This document shows positions 20,989 to 32,860 of a DNA stretch of 64,000 nucleotides, piece after piece. The stretch is from positions 27,521,927-27,585,926 of the forward strand of contig CM051030.1 in assembly GCA_027627225.1 (NCBI GenBank). The letters are read 5' to 3'. Every line of letters starts with the position of its first letter. The first letter of the stretch is position 1. The position numbers were made by a program, and so were the translations under genes. This stretch comes from Congeria kusceri. Lineage: Eukaryota > Mollusca > Bivalvia > Myida > Dreissenidae. Under the pieces are notes generated by a model. That model saw nothing but the letters and a program-made list of their open reading frames with translations. It was not told where the DNA came from and ran no database searches.

Positions 20989-21738
20989 AAAAATCAGACG
21001 TAAGCTATGGCTACAGAGTCACCTATGACCACAGTAACTATCCATTGTGTCCACCACTTGTCGCTTCTCACAACTAACCTATGTGATTTCGCGCTGTGCA
21101 TGATGGGTAAGTACTTTATTAATTTGGCACCAACTGGAGCATGGGACGCTTCCCATAAACATTAGCAAAATCGTCATACAGTCTTGTAGGACGTAACTTA
21201 GTGCAAGTAACTCAATCTGTGCATCGTTTAATTCAGTTTGAAAATATAATCCGCCGTTGTTTTAATTAGAAAGTTTTTATTTCTATTTGCTCACTTGTAC
21301 ATAGTGTACGAACGTGAAAGTATAAACTGCATCACAACGCAAGTAAAACGCACTTTAGCGCACGAACAGGTATAAACACAATACTTTGAGTGTTTGAAGT
21401 TAATAATGATGATATAGTTATCATGCTTAAACCTGGTTTTAATAAGAATATGCAAAATTGTCCTTGTTTGGAAATTATTTCATTCATCCGCGGACTATAT
21501 CTTAGTGTATGTACCATTTAGCCAAATATGGATAGTAATCAGTTCCAAGTATAGAGATCAGACGAACGCAGTGACGTCACACAGTATGTATAGAATGGTA
21601 ACTATCTCGTCCATGGAAAAGAGTCGTTCCCAGTCTTGCAGATTCACATGCAGATTCACAGGGAACAAATCTTATCCATAGACGAGATAGTTGCTGTGGC
21701 CATAAGTGACTTTGTGGCCATAGCTCATGTCTGATTTT
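20989..21738. mobile_element. TIR element whose TIR contains the minisatellite motif
   Basis: About 54 bp at 20989-21042 match the reverse complement of 21684-21738 with few mismatches: AAAATCAGAC, AGCTATGGC, AGTCAC.TATG.CCACAG and AACTATC in order. The word GTCACCTATGACCACAGTA in the left TIR differs at two positions from the array word GTAACCTATGGCCACAGTA. The interior codes for nothing recognisable. The target duplication is unclear. Confidence 0.7.
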
Positions 21739-22080
21739 AGGCCTAACAGCACTAAATAACAATAACTGATCTAGAATGAGTACAATATTCGTAACATAGC
21801 CATTTCGTATCCATTCATTTTCGGTTATTTTGTACACATCGATCGGTCATTTCGTAACCATGTCGGTCAATTCGTAACCAGTTTGTTTGTTTGTGTCTTA
21901 CTGATAATATATTCACAAAAATAGGTATAAAATAATGCGTTGATACTAGTAAATTGAATTGACAATTGTTTAGCCATTCAGAAAACTATAACTTAATTTT
22001 TTGACGAACATGGCTTGTAAAAAACATTCGTTCACTCTCAACGGTGTTTGACGGACTTTATCCTAGGTAGGCGTGTTTAT
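21739..22080. other. Unassigned sequence
   Basis: No gene seen. Three related phrases (CATTTCGTATCC, CATTTCGTAACC, AATTCGTAACC) lie at about 21800-21880, followed by a GTTTGTTTGTTTGTG run like a SINE tail, but no SINE body adjoins it. Confidence 0.4.
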
Positions 22081-23115
22081 GATTGAAGATTGCAGGCGGC
22101 TGACCTCACCCACAGGTTCAGGTGTGACAGAAGACTGTTAATTAATATCTGGCATTGACATTTTGGGGTCAAAATCTTTTTTTATTGTGTGACAGGAGGT
22201 CAAATATGTTGAGTGTTATGTAAACAAACCCTTTTCTGGGGTAAAATGGCATCTGAAATGCTACATTTAGATGGATTTTACCCCCAAACATGCAGAAACT
22301 TAAAATAAATTTTAGTTCGAAACGGATTAAAAACCTATTCTGTAACATTTAGAATGCCAATGAAGGTTGTTTTCACTTCTGATTTTATATACTGTATCTG
22401 CTATGCCTATTACAACTCAAATTCTGAGTTAAAATAATGTTTTCCAGATGTACGCAAGTACATTTTTTTTCCGTCTAAATTCTTGCCTTAAAACACTTTT
22501 ATATGTGACATTTTCAGTTTTATTTTTTTTCCAATAAATCTTCAAACCAGTGTAATAGGTGTTCATGTTCTTTCTCCAAATAGATCAGATTGATGAAAAT
22601 TGTGGTTTTTATATAAATTAAAAAGGGTTGGGTTCTCTTAAAGGTCTAATTACCCCAAAACGTTAGAGTCACATTCTCAGGGTTACATGCTGTCAGTTAG
22701 ATAATAAGCATATGGTTGAGTGTAGGATGCATATAATTGGTAAAATACAGTTTAAATGATATATTTTGGTATCATTTTAAAGGTTTATATGTAAGCAATA
22801 AGAAAAAAAGGCTGTTTTAGTGCACTACTTTGTCTAGTGGTTCCCAGCTTCATAACTTTTGGCCCATGTATTCATGCGCAAAATGGCAGCCTCCATGTCC
22901 GTCAAAACCGGTGTATTTTTAATAAGGTTAATATTTGGAATTACAACGCAAAATAGTTTTTGACATGCTGTTTTTTCAAAAGGTTATGGCCTTATCTTTC
23001 CAACAATATATGGTGATATATTGGAAAGTAAATTCGTCATGGTGAAAATTGAGATCAAACCTTGAATAGTTTATATGTAACAAAGAATGAATTTATTTGC
23101 GCATGCGTAACCTTA
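22081..23115 (+). repeat. ~1-kb direct repeat, copy 1
   Basis: Starts GATTGAAGATTGCAGGCGG and ends TTTGCGCATGCGTAACCTTA. It matches 24248-25217 in order along its whole length (for example CACCCACAGGTTCAGGTGTG, GTTGGGTTCTCTTAAAGGTC, AATGGCAGCCTCCATG), with deletions in the second copy. No open frame. It does not start TG or end CA, so it is not an obvious LTR. Confidence 0.88.
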
Positions 23116-24247
23116 AAGAACTTCCCGTAAGATTGGTCGTCTGCAAAGATTTTGAAAATGGACTCTTACAAACACACTGTAGTGGAAAGAATAACTGCCA
23201 GATGCCACCTTGACCCCATTAAGGGCTGTATTTTATGGGATTGTTGCTCTAGGGGGCACGAGGGGGTAATTATGGGAAAATTAAAGCAAAATGTCCACCA
23301 GAGTGGCAATCAAAGACCCATTGTGTTCATCGTGCTGTTTTTCAGTTTCATTTTGATATTAATTTGCATTAGTTTGAACAATTCACTCATTTATGTCAAT
23401 AATACCTTGTGATGTAATCCTGATTATTTAGTTTTAAAACCTGTAACTGATAAGAATGCCTTTAATTTCATGTCCGCACTGGCAGATCAATTGGCCCTGA
23501 TGACCGTCCGACCTGCCTACTTTAAATAATACCAATTTTCCTAATGTGCAAAGTTAACAGATCCTATTTAGTTCATATTTTATTTTGTAATCGTACTTTA
23601 ATCAGGCTTTCAGCCGAAAAATACATGAAATGCATGCATAAAACACTTAAGCTGCTCGCGCCAACCTAGACCCCACCTTATAGAGTTAGCGGCATCAAAA
23701 TTTAAATCACCATCACAGTTTGATTTAATTTGAGTATGTTTTTTAAATGCAGTGTTGAAAAGAACCAGAACCTCATCCGGAACCATCAACTCATTGGTAT
23801 ACAAGTCTGGGTGAAGTGACGAGTCATCAAAACTACTGTACTTGTCAACTACACTGGAGCATTGGGGCGGAGCCGTAAAGCTGACACAGTCGTGTCCGTA
23901 CCATCGGTATGTTTGAAGGTTAGGACATAAATATTGTCATGTATTCTACTATCTAATGACTTCTTTTCCAGCCTGGCATACTTCTCATCAACACCAGTAG
24001 GAAAAGCAAGAGTTTAACCCTTGTTGGGACTCTCAAACCGGTTTTTGAACTGAACTGTTCGCACGTGAGCTCGACAATGTTAAGCCGGCATTGCGACTAG
24101 CCTTATCGCAATAAATTAAACTTTGTAAACTATTGTATATGTACACTTATTGTATCTAACTTACACTGGTAATCACAATATTGAGTAAAAATGCATAGAA
24201 AACCTTTTTTATTTTCACAGATTACACAGCAGAGATTACCTGAAACA
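23116..24247. other. Sequence between the two direct repeats
   Basis: Frames at 23152-23412 (+, 86 codons, with a hydrophobic stretch IVFIVLFFSFILILICI that could be a membrane segment) and 23610-23804 (-, 64 codons) are open but unrecognised. I see no primer-binding site, polypurine tract, protease, RT or integrase. A solitary coding remnant on the minus strand around 23620-24020 is possible. Confidence 0.4.
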
Positions 24248-25217
24248 GATTGAAAATTGCAGGCGGTTGACCTCACCCACAGGTTCAGGTGTGACAGAAG
24301 ACTGTTAATTAATACCTAGCACTGACATTTTGGGGTCAAAATATTTTTTTATTGTGTGACAGGAGGTCAAGTCTGTTTATTGTTATGTAAACAACCCCTT
24401 TTCTGGGGTAAAATGGCATCTGAAATGCTACATTTATATTGATTTTACCACCAAACATGCAGAAACTTAAAAGAAAATTGTGTTCGAAACGGATTAAAAA
24501 CCTATTCTGTAACATTTACAATGCCAATGAAGATTGTTTTCACTTCTGATTGTATATATTGTATCTGCTATGCATATTACAACTCAAACTTATGCTGAAT
24601 TCTGAGTTATAATAATGTTTTCCCGTCTAAATTCTTGCCTCAAAACACCATTATATGTGACATTTTCAGTTTTATAAGTGTAATAGGTGTTCATGTTCTT
24701 TCTCGAAATAGATCAGATTGATGAAAATTGTGGTTTTTATACACATTATAAAGGGTTGGGTTCTCTTAAAGGTCTAATTACCCCAGTTAGTTAGATAATA
24801 AGCACATATGGTTGAGTGCAGGAGGCATAGAATTTGTAAAATACAGTTTAAATGATATGTTTTGGTATCATTTTAATGGTATATGTTTAAGCAATAAGAA
24901 AAAGGGCTGTTTTAGTGCCCTACTTTGTCTAGTGGTTGCCAACTTCATAACTTTTGGCCCATGTAAACGTATTCATGCGCAAAATGGCAGCCTCCATGCC
25001 CGTTATAACCGGTGTGTTTTTTCTAAGGAAAATATTTTGAGTTACAACGCATAGAATTGCTTGATGTGCTGTTTTTTTCAAAAGGTTATGGCCTTATCTT
25101 TCCAACAATGTATGGTGATTTATTGGAAAGTAGCATCGTCATTGTGAAAATTGAGATCAAACTTTGAATATTTTATATATAACATATAAGGAATTTATTT
25201 GCGCATGCGTAACCTTA
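24248..25217 (+). repeat. ~1-kb direct repeat, copy 2
   Basis: Second copy of 22081-23115 with about 65 bp net deletion (notably around 24610 and 24785). It ends GCGCATGCGTAACCTTA. The NRF-1-like word GCGCATGCG occurs at the right edge of both copies. Confidence 0.88.
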
Positions 25218-25290
25218 TTAGGCCGTTTTCACGACGAGGTATAATTTTATCGTAACACCGGTTGGCGGCCATATTGGAGGTATTCCCCAG
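25199..25290 (+). promoter_or_regulatory. Promoter-like NRF-1/YY1 sequence words
   Basis: TTTGCGCATGCGTAA resembles an NRF-1 site, and 55 bp later GGCGGCCATATTGGAGG contains a YY1-type GCCATATTG. The 23-bp block including the YY1 word recurs inverted at 27373-27395, where a GCGCATGC word again lies close by. In metazoans this pair marks TATA-less housekeeping promoters; here it is motif evidence only, and the NRF-1 word lies in the repeat. Confidence 0.3.
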
Positions 25291-28084
25291 ACTATCTAAA
25301 TATATGACTCAACGAGAACATTTTTCATGATTTCTGAAGCGTAAAATGACTTAAAATAACCGATAGATATCGTACAATTGTGTTTATATTCTGACTGTGT
25401 GTACACACGGCGATCAAAAAAACTGTACAAGTTTTGATGCTGTGAATAAGGTTGAATGTGAATGGACATCAGCTGGCGTTTAGTTGTGATTGACAAGAAA
25501 CGTGTGATTAGCCTCATTTGATAGGGAAACAGTAAGTGTGTGCCTATGAAATATCTGTTTTGTTATTTATTGGTAGATGGTATTTCAATTTCAAACCAGC
25601 GTTTTTTGACAATGATATGTTACTTTATGTAGCATTTGTAAAACGTACGTGAATTACATGCACCTGCTGGCAGTCAGACAGTGAGTCACTCCTTTCATGT
25701 TTTATTGAATACATTAAGGGACATGGTCAATGAGGCATATAAATTATAATACAAAATCTTAAAACTATATATTCCGTATGTACATGTAATATTGTTGTTA
25801 TTTTATTTAAGGTGATCCACTACAAGCCTGACAAAGCCCTAAACCCCGTGTTCATCGCAGAGAAGACGGGTACACTCTAAGCGACTGCAATGTTTTGGCG
25901 AAACGTGTACACCTGTAGCAGCTTTATGTTTTTGGTGTTGGCCACTATTGAATTTAATGATTACGTCTTGCTGTAATTAAAGTTATTAATGCATTTTGGA
26001 ATATTTCTTCTTTTTTTTTAACGTTCAGATCTCAAATGTTTTTATATACAGTATCTTTAAATGTAAGCTTTCTATAAATATTTGTATTAATTATTTTAAT
26101 GTGTATTATATTTATAAAAAAATTCCTAAACAATGAAATATTGGTATTATTTAATTTAATGTGTATTATATTATTAATGAAATTTCAGATTAAATAACCC
26201 CACAACCTCAAGGCTCAAGAAAAAGAAACATGCCATGTTTTTAATTCTTTATTTTGTTTTTATTGTTATCAATATGTATTTTTCCATCTTATATGTAAGG
26301 TTTCTAAATAAAATAGTTAATTACTTTAGACTGCCTGTCATTGTGTTTATATTTTATTTTCTTGAATAGCAATAAAAAGTAGACACTTTTATTATGTGTA
26401 ATTAATTTTATTTACCCTATTCCTCATTAAGCAGTGAGAAAAAAGTTAATTTGTGTTTGTTTAGTAATAATATCATTACAATTGCCAAATTATAAGATCA
26501 TGCTCAAATCAATACCATTTTTTTTAAATCAAAAACGTCAAATCAAACAATTTATTATGATTACACAATCTTTATCAATAACATCACACAAACACCTTAA
26601 GTTTGTTATTCAAACTTGAACAAAGTGGAGGTAAGTGCTGTTCATCAGAAAGAGGGGTTAAATCTGCATCATTTGCCGCCTGCTTTCTGCAAACTTCACC
26701 GATGGATTGGCTGCATAACATTTCTCTGCATGCTCATCATACAATAAAACCTGCTGGCTAGATTCTCGATTTGTCTATCCGTCGGTCTATTCTCGTATTT
26801 ATCAAAAGCGTTCGTCTGAATGGTCCCTGGCGAGTAATTTCGACTTCTTTTCTGAAAAAATAAAATGACACAATAGATTATAAATTAAGCAAACTGCATA
26901 AATTACACGCTTTAATGATCACCACTTACACTGCTATTTGTTATGCTAGTGAAACACATCCAAATATTATCTGATTGTGGAGAATGAAGTTAAATATTTA
27001 TTAAGGCTGATTTTTAAATAGGGACACATTGTCCAGAAATTATCATCCACAATCACAGATTGACAATGACATTTCGATAAATAACTACATATTATTTATC
27101 ATAACTGTAGCTAATGTGGTCAGAACACATACCAATGTTCTTTAAACGTTTGCCACTCAGGAGATGGATTGACACTGACAGCCATGCAAGCCTTTTTCTT
27201 CCAACAATTCACGAGTTTTTCCACACCGGTAGTTATTATATCTGGTATTCTATATGGCTGACCCGTATTTCTCTCTATCTGAACGATTGTGGCCGCCAAT
27301 TGTAGGACGATAATTAGCTATTTTGTTGAATGTATCCGAAATCTGTCACTGTTGTTATTGTACACAGAGGAAGGAATACCTCCAATATGGCCGCCGCGCA
27401 TGCTCGCTAAGCGTGAAACAGTCCGTTTGTTCACAAGATCCTCTAGAAATAACAGCGCGTTCCGTACCCCGACTGTCAAAAAATATATGCATTTTAAAGG
27501 GGATATATACGATTACAGTATTGACCTTTTCGACATTCCAATAAAGGGAGATCACTCTGCGTTGGAGATTGAGGTCAGGGGGGTTCCTACTGGTTAGGCT
27601 ACATCTGCATATTGTGATATTTGTTCTTGATAATAGCATTTTTGCTCATATAACTATATGACTGGAAAATAAAACTAATAATTGTTGTGGAGAAATATAT
27701 GTAAGTCGGCTTTAATACATATTTATGCTTTATATGCACTTTGTTATGTTTTAAACAGGGTAAAATTTTATATTCTAAACGTGGGTGGGGTATGGGCATT
27801 AATCATTTGATGATTGAAAAACTAAGTTATAAAGACAAAAGATCTTATTTTGGCATTGGATGTAATACCTTTCTTTCAAATAGGTTCCGAAATAATAAAG
27901 AGAACGCCAGTATATTTATTTTTATGCACATCATGTTTATCCATAACAGTCCTTAAATGTGTCATCAGTGTTTGTCAATAGAAAACGTATATATATAGGC
28001 AATATTTAGAAGTTTTATACAAATTGCATAGAGTAGCCAATTCAGTATGTTTATACATAATATAATTGTGTGTTTGTATTACAG
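25291..28084. other. AT-rich region, no certain gene
   Basis: Apart from the exon candidate at 25812-25880, there are weak minus-strand frames. One at 27121-27323 contains IVQIERNTGQPYRIPDIITT and ends at a stop. One at 26696-26851 follows a TTTTTTCAG acceptor-like tract. Neither is recognised, and splicing the first into the second in the obvious phase would create a stop. The inverted 23-bp GGAATACCTCCAATATGGCC block is at 27373-27395. Confidence 0.4.
25812..25880 (+). CDS. Possible terminal coding exon (22 codons), unknown protein
   Basis: After an acceptor-like TTATTTTATTTAAG (ending 25811) a 22-codon frame reads VIHYKPDKALNPVFIAEKTG and two more residues before TAA at 25878-25880. Codon choice is G/C-ending in most positions, unlike the AT-rich surroundings, which favours real or recently real coding sequence. 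An ATTAAA polyadenylation-type signal follows about 95 bp later (25976). I do not recognise the protein, and upstream exons were not found, so this could also be a retained fragment of a pseudogene. Confidence 0.3.
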   Translation: MIHYKPDKALNPVFIAEKTGTL

Positions 28085-28189
28085 TATATCTTTGCAATTC
28101 GAAAGTCGAAACATTCTCGGGTAAAACATCCATTGGTGCGAAACATTCCGGAACCCGCAGACAGGAGAAAAGTGCTCTTTGTGACCTGA
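28085..28189 (+). CDS. Possible terminal coding exon (34 codons), unknown protein
   Basis: Following an acceptor-like TGTGTTTGTATTACAG (ending 28084), one frame stays open for 34 codons and includes HPLVRNIPEPADRRKVLFVT before TGA at 28187-28189. The basic, proline-containing composition is protein-like, and the other two frames close early. No upstream exon, domain or polyadenylation signal was linked to it. I do not recognise it; chance is a serious alternative given the length. Confidence 0.22.
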   Translation, partial: YIFAIRKSKHSRVKHPLVRNIPEPADRRKVLFVT

Positions 28190-28660
28190 ATAATTTTCTT
28201 CGTCAATTCAGTCTGCCGGGCTATGACCCTTGACCGCTTTGTGATTTTGTGTAAAACCGCTGCGGGAAGTAGCTATATGTTTTCTACAGAAAATGTGTTT
28301 ATTGTGACATTGGAACCAGCATTAACTGTGACTGTCCAAGTTCCTGTTCAAAATGGGTACACTGGAAATGTATGGGGTATCAGCCCAACTCAATAGCTGT
28401 GACTAAGTACCGGTTCTACACAGGAATATACTAATTAAATCATGTTCATGCTTTGAGCATTACTAATGTATTTTTTGTGATGCTTGTTTCAGTATAATTG
28501 AATACTTTATGTACTTTTGTTTATTTGTGTGCTGTGGATGTGATTTTGAAATTCTTTATATTTATAGCTTATGATTAAACAGGTGACATGGACTTTTTTC
28601 TTGTTGTGTTGTTGGTTAAGTAAAGATAATTAAGCTGCATATATTCCTTATGATGGTACT
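28190..28660. other. Unassigned sequence
   Basis: No supported feature. Sequence at 28190-28440 is less AT-rich than its neighbours and might be 3' untranslated or exonic sequence belonging to the candidate exon before it. Confidence 0.35.
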
Positions 28661-28664
28661 AGTA

Positions 28665-28737
28665 GGACACAGGTCTATTATGTGGAACTGCAGGATTCAC
28701 AGTCCAGCTCTCTACCAACTAAGCAAGCTGGGCCCGG
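28665..28737 (-). mobile_element. Degenerate tRNA-derived SINE head
   Basis: On the minus strand GGGCCCAGCTTGCTTAGTTG, then GTAGAGAGCTGGACTGTGAA and TCC resemble the head of the SINE at 7117-7411. The B box is decayed, and the body is missing. Confidence 0.5.
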
Positions 28738-30850
28738 TTTGTATTCAGGTTGCAATTTTCAAAAGAAAAAATCATATGAAAATGATAGATACATTACATT
28801 AATATACATGTATCTGTGAGAAACCCCACTTATCAAATCAAATAAAACTAATTTTCTGGGTCCATCAAAATGTACTCAATGGGCTATTTTTTTACTTGAC
28901 TTGTTAAATATTTTATGTGGGTGGAGTTTTTCAAAGTAGCATGTCAAAAGAGTTTGTTTGGTTTACTTCTAACCGTAGGTTTGGTGTGGTGTTTCTTGTT
29001 CATTTTTGCCTATTTTGACACACTACTCGTGAGACCATTAATACTGTTATCCAGCCAGGTCTAAATTAGTGTGTGAACGTTAAAATCATAAATTAAAGCA
29101 ATACCGTCTTCACACAACGTTAATTAATAGTTTATTTTGATCTGTATTTCCAGTTTATGTGAAACTGTATTAGCATCTGATCGATGATTACTTTACAGCG
29201 AGAACACGGACCACCCTGACCTCAAAATCTCGCGTGTCTCGCCAGTCTCGTTACGCGTGATTTGACAATGTCAAAATCATGAATGCTCGGTAGCAGTCAA
29301 ATATCTGCGCAGTGGCAAATTACAAAACAAATATGAAACAACAAAGAAAATACGTAACTAAAGGCGAATAATATTGATTTAAACACATCATTGTCATTTG
29401 AATGAAAATTCAACTGTGTGGTTTCAACCATTATGAACTGTGTTTACTTTTTCCTTTCTCACACAATAAAATACTAAAAGCTTTTTTGATATGGTACATA
29501 AAATACCACATTTATTTTGCTTCTGCGAACCACTTGGTCATAATGGTAATACAAATCACTACATTTTAATGTGATGAGATTTACTATGAGATATGGTGAG
29601 ATATTCGTTGGTTTAAAAAAATGTGCAAACCACGTAATTAATTCAAAAAGGTAGAAACCGTACTCAACGGTTTAAGAATGGTAGAAACTACGGTGCGATT
29701 TCCATTGGACCAAATTAATTTTCAATTCTACACATTGGTAATTGACAAAAATGTCGCACACTAATGGTTTTGTCCTGTCTTAAATAGATTTTAGTATTTT
29801 TGAAGAACGACACAAGTTCTTATGTAGATGCTTTTCAACAAGTCCAAAACATTTATATTGAACAGCCCTGTCATTTACCAAAAAAATCAACAACATGTGA
29901 AAAAGACTTGCCAAGCGATTATATAAATGATTTAAGCGATAGCCTGTAAAATTTGTAAAACTTATACGGCAATCAGTCAAAAATCAAAATTTCGCCATCA
30001 GATATGTAATCTGAGCATGCACTTTCCTATAAATGAATATGTGTACTTATCAATATTCCATAAGGAAATTACCTTTGAGACAGAGGTGTCGTCACGTTTT
30101 AAGAAACATAGAAGGTCAACAATGTCAAAAGGTTAACATTACTTGTTAATTACTCAACGAGTACTTCTGTCATTTGAATAACCAGATTTGAGTGAGCACA
30201 CCGCTTATATAGTTGGTTTATCCGAAACTTACTGACTTTGAGTTCTGGTGAATTTTAAGGTAACGGAGGTTGTCGTATGTTGTGTGCATGCCTCCAAAGC
30301 AATGGAAACACAAAAACTATTAGTCATAATTAATTCTTAGATTAATGTTCAAACGATATGCAATACACTGTAGTTTAATATTGGTCAGCATTTTCGTCGC
30401 AGCATTTCGCGAATTTTGATTTTCGACTGAGCGTTCTAAAACAGATTGTTACAGATGTGTACAGGCGGACACTCATTGGGTTTATCGATATGCAAGTTTT
30501 ATCAGACTGTCTTGAAATTGTATGAACATTTTTTAAGTGTCGGGTTAGGAGTGGTCTTTAGAGTGTATATAGATAAAGTTTTCATAGTTATACTTTTATT
30601 ACTCGATTTAATTATTAAAATGAAACAAAGTTTTAACTGAAATAAGAACGTATAAGATGTTGGTCATTACGTTACAAAAGAATCTTGATTAACTAAACCA
30701 TGCATTTCAACCTCGTTTGCACAAAGAATTTCATAAATCGCATATGTACACAGACAACGCCAAACCTGTCAGACAGTCAGACATGTCTGACAAAAAGTGT
30801 GGGTATCTAATAAAATTTATAACTCACCTTCTACATATTATGTGCTAGTA
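28738..30850. other. AT-rich region without recognised features
   Basis: I read both strands and found no convincing ORF, RNA or repeat. Small CpG clusters occur near 29220-29270. Confidence 0.45.
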
Positions 30851-31064
30851 CCAGCTTTTACCAGATCGAAACGATTTGAATTTTATTTTTAAAGAGGGTT
30901 ACCCAAGGATCATTCCTGTGTAGTTTGGTAAAAATCTCCCAAGCGGTTAAGAAGGAGAAATTGTTTGAATGAAAACGTTGACTCACGACTGACGACGCAC
31001 GACATACGATAGACAAAACTCAATCATATGACCTCACAATGGTCACGGTGTGCTCAGGTGAGCT
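30851..31064 (-). mobile_element. 5' fragment of an HINE/pearl-like element
   Basis: Leader sequence (AAGAGGGTTACCCAAGGATC, ATTCCTGTGTAGTTTGGT) runs into the inverted terminal GTGTGCTCAGGTGAGCT ending at 31064. No satellite units of the 165-bp type are attached, so only the 5' ~210 bp survives. Confidence 0.7.
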
Positions 31065-31675
31065 ACCAAGAGCTGTTCGAGTACAGCTCGCTAGATCTTT
31101 GTTGTATTGGTCAGAGTTACTGGCATTTTTCTAAAACAAGCTGTCTGGATAGTAGGTACCAATTAAACAAAGTTGCTGAGTGGAAAAATAAAATCATTTA
31201 TCTAATTTTCAAATCAGTGATCTTGTCCTTGACCCCACCCACCCAATATGCAATATCATGCAATGTATCGCTTTACGGAATCTACTAATTCAGTTCCATT
31301 AAAATATTTCAATTTGTTTTCGAGTTATTGCGCAGAAACTGTTGTTTTTTTTTTTAGTAACTATGACCTTGACCTTGACACCACCCAACCCATCCCAAAT
31401 GCAATCCCAAGTAAAGTATTGCTTTAGGGTATCTATGTATGATGATTCATTCTCAAGTTAGAGAGTAAAAATCAAAACTTTATGCCTCCACCCCACACGC
31501 AGGAACGTAAAAGTCTGAGGGTATAAAGGCCCATAATTGTGACATATTTCAAAGTAGTGTTATCAAAATTGGCCTATGGGTTCATTTTCATATAAGGAAT
31601 AAGTGTTTTAAGTTTAAATAAAATATTTAAAGTCATTTCCGAGAATGCTTACTAAACAAGAGGTCCAAGCACTTT
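31065..31675 (-). repeat. Degenerate ~140-bp satellite units, inverted
   Basis: CCTTGACCCCACCCACCCAATATGC (here in two parts, about 31230-31253) and TGACCTTGACACCACCCAACC (about 31362-31382) are the reverse complement of the second satellite type in the elements at 53040 and 56190. The segment opens with GAGCTGTTCGAGTACAGCTC, a hairpin, and closes near AACAAGAGGTCC (31660), which resembles an inverted 3' terminus. Confidence 0.5.
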
Positions 31676-32367
31676 TGCCCTGGTTACTTACCCGATAATA
31701 ATTAATGTTCGCTAACTTCACGGTGTGGGATCTAAACAGACTTTTCAGGATAAAATTGTCGTTTTAGACACACTCTGAGGGATATCCACCGAACTTTTCA
31801 TAGGATTAAGGATAAACCTATTTAAGCTGGCTCTTACACGACCATTTCATATGTGTTGTCTTTAAATATATATTATTTCTTTTCTTAATCAGTATGATTT
31901 ACGGAACACGTTGAATATGTCGAAATGAATCGATAGGCTCTGTATTTTAAATTAATGACACAATTAAGCAAAACACTGTATTTTTTTAGTTTTTTTTTCC
32001 GTCAGCAAAAGCTCACAGTGTTTTTGCATTTCAAGTTTTACGAGTTCCCTTGACATTTAAAATATGAGTAAAATACGTGTAAAATGTGTAAAGGTATTTT
32101 GTAGCCATGAAAAATAGTTCTGCAACGTTTTAGGCTATAAATTAAAGTACCCAAGAGTTTGAACATATTTACTCTTCATTTACGATTATTACGATCACCA
32201 TTCACATGTTTCCTGTTTATCAATAAAAAGTAGGTTATGTTCATTTTAGACCTGTGTTGTTATTAATTTAAAAAGAATGCGCATACTTGCATATATGTTT
32301 TAAAATAAATAAGTATGTTTAGCAAATGTGTAATAAGTAGCTTATTCTTAAAATTATAATGTCAATA
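31676..32367. other. AT-rich unassigned sequence
   Basis: No supported feature. Confidence 0.45.
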
Positions 32368-32860
32368 CAGTCGACCAACGAAACTTCGAGCCCGCGGAGT
32401 TCGAGAAATTGCACTTACACATGTACGGGCGGTAATCATCTGTTTTATTTTCCGATATTCAATTGAAAAGCATTTAGATATATTTCATGGTTATTAGTAG
32501 ACGTCACCCATTTATTATATATTATATATTTTATGCGTATTCTTTATTTTTAGTTTGTGAAGGCTGTTAACTAAACTATTGAGTTAACTCAACACTTGAC
32601 ACTTATCGATCGCAGCTAAATTATTAACGACTCAATGCGACCCGAGCGTGTTCGAGCCAAACAAACGATTAAATGTGCGAAAGCTGTCAAGAGGACCGTG
32701 ACAAACACTTTGAGACATCCGAATATTTGACCCTCGCGAATTCGAGCCAAACGACAGAATTTTATATGAATATTTAGCAATAAAATGTTGGTCCCTCGAA
32801 GAAACTTCGAAACAAAGAGAAATTCGAGATAAGCGAGTTCAAGGCATCGGGAGTCGACTG
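32368..32860. mobile_element. 493-bp TA-flanked pogo/Tigger-type MITE
   Basis: Starts CAGTCGACCAACGAAACTTC and ends with GGGAGTCGACTG, flanked on both sides by TA (32366-32367, 32861-32862). The outer TIR is perfect only over CAGTCGAC; internally TTCGAG/CTCGAA words recur on both sides (32385-32405, 32795-32835). The termini and TTCGA-rich sub-terminal region are those of Tigger/pogo elements. No transposase remains. Confidence 0.75.

Noticed and set aside
23152..23412. 86-codon frame with a hydrophobic segment
   Set aside because: A single hydrophobic run in AT-rich DNA is common by chance; no homology recognised.
22081..25217. LTR retrotransposon
   Set aside because: The direct repeats lack TG...CA ends; no primer-binding site, polypurine tract or retroviral domain lies between them; flanks show no short duplication.
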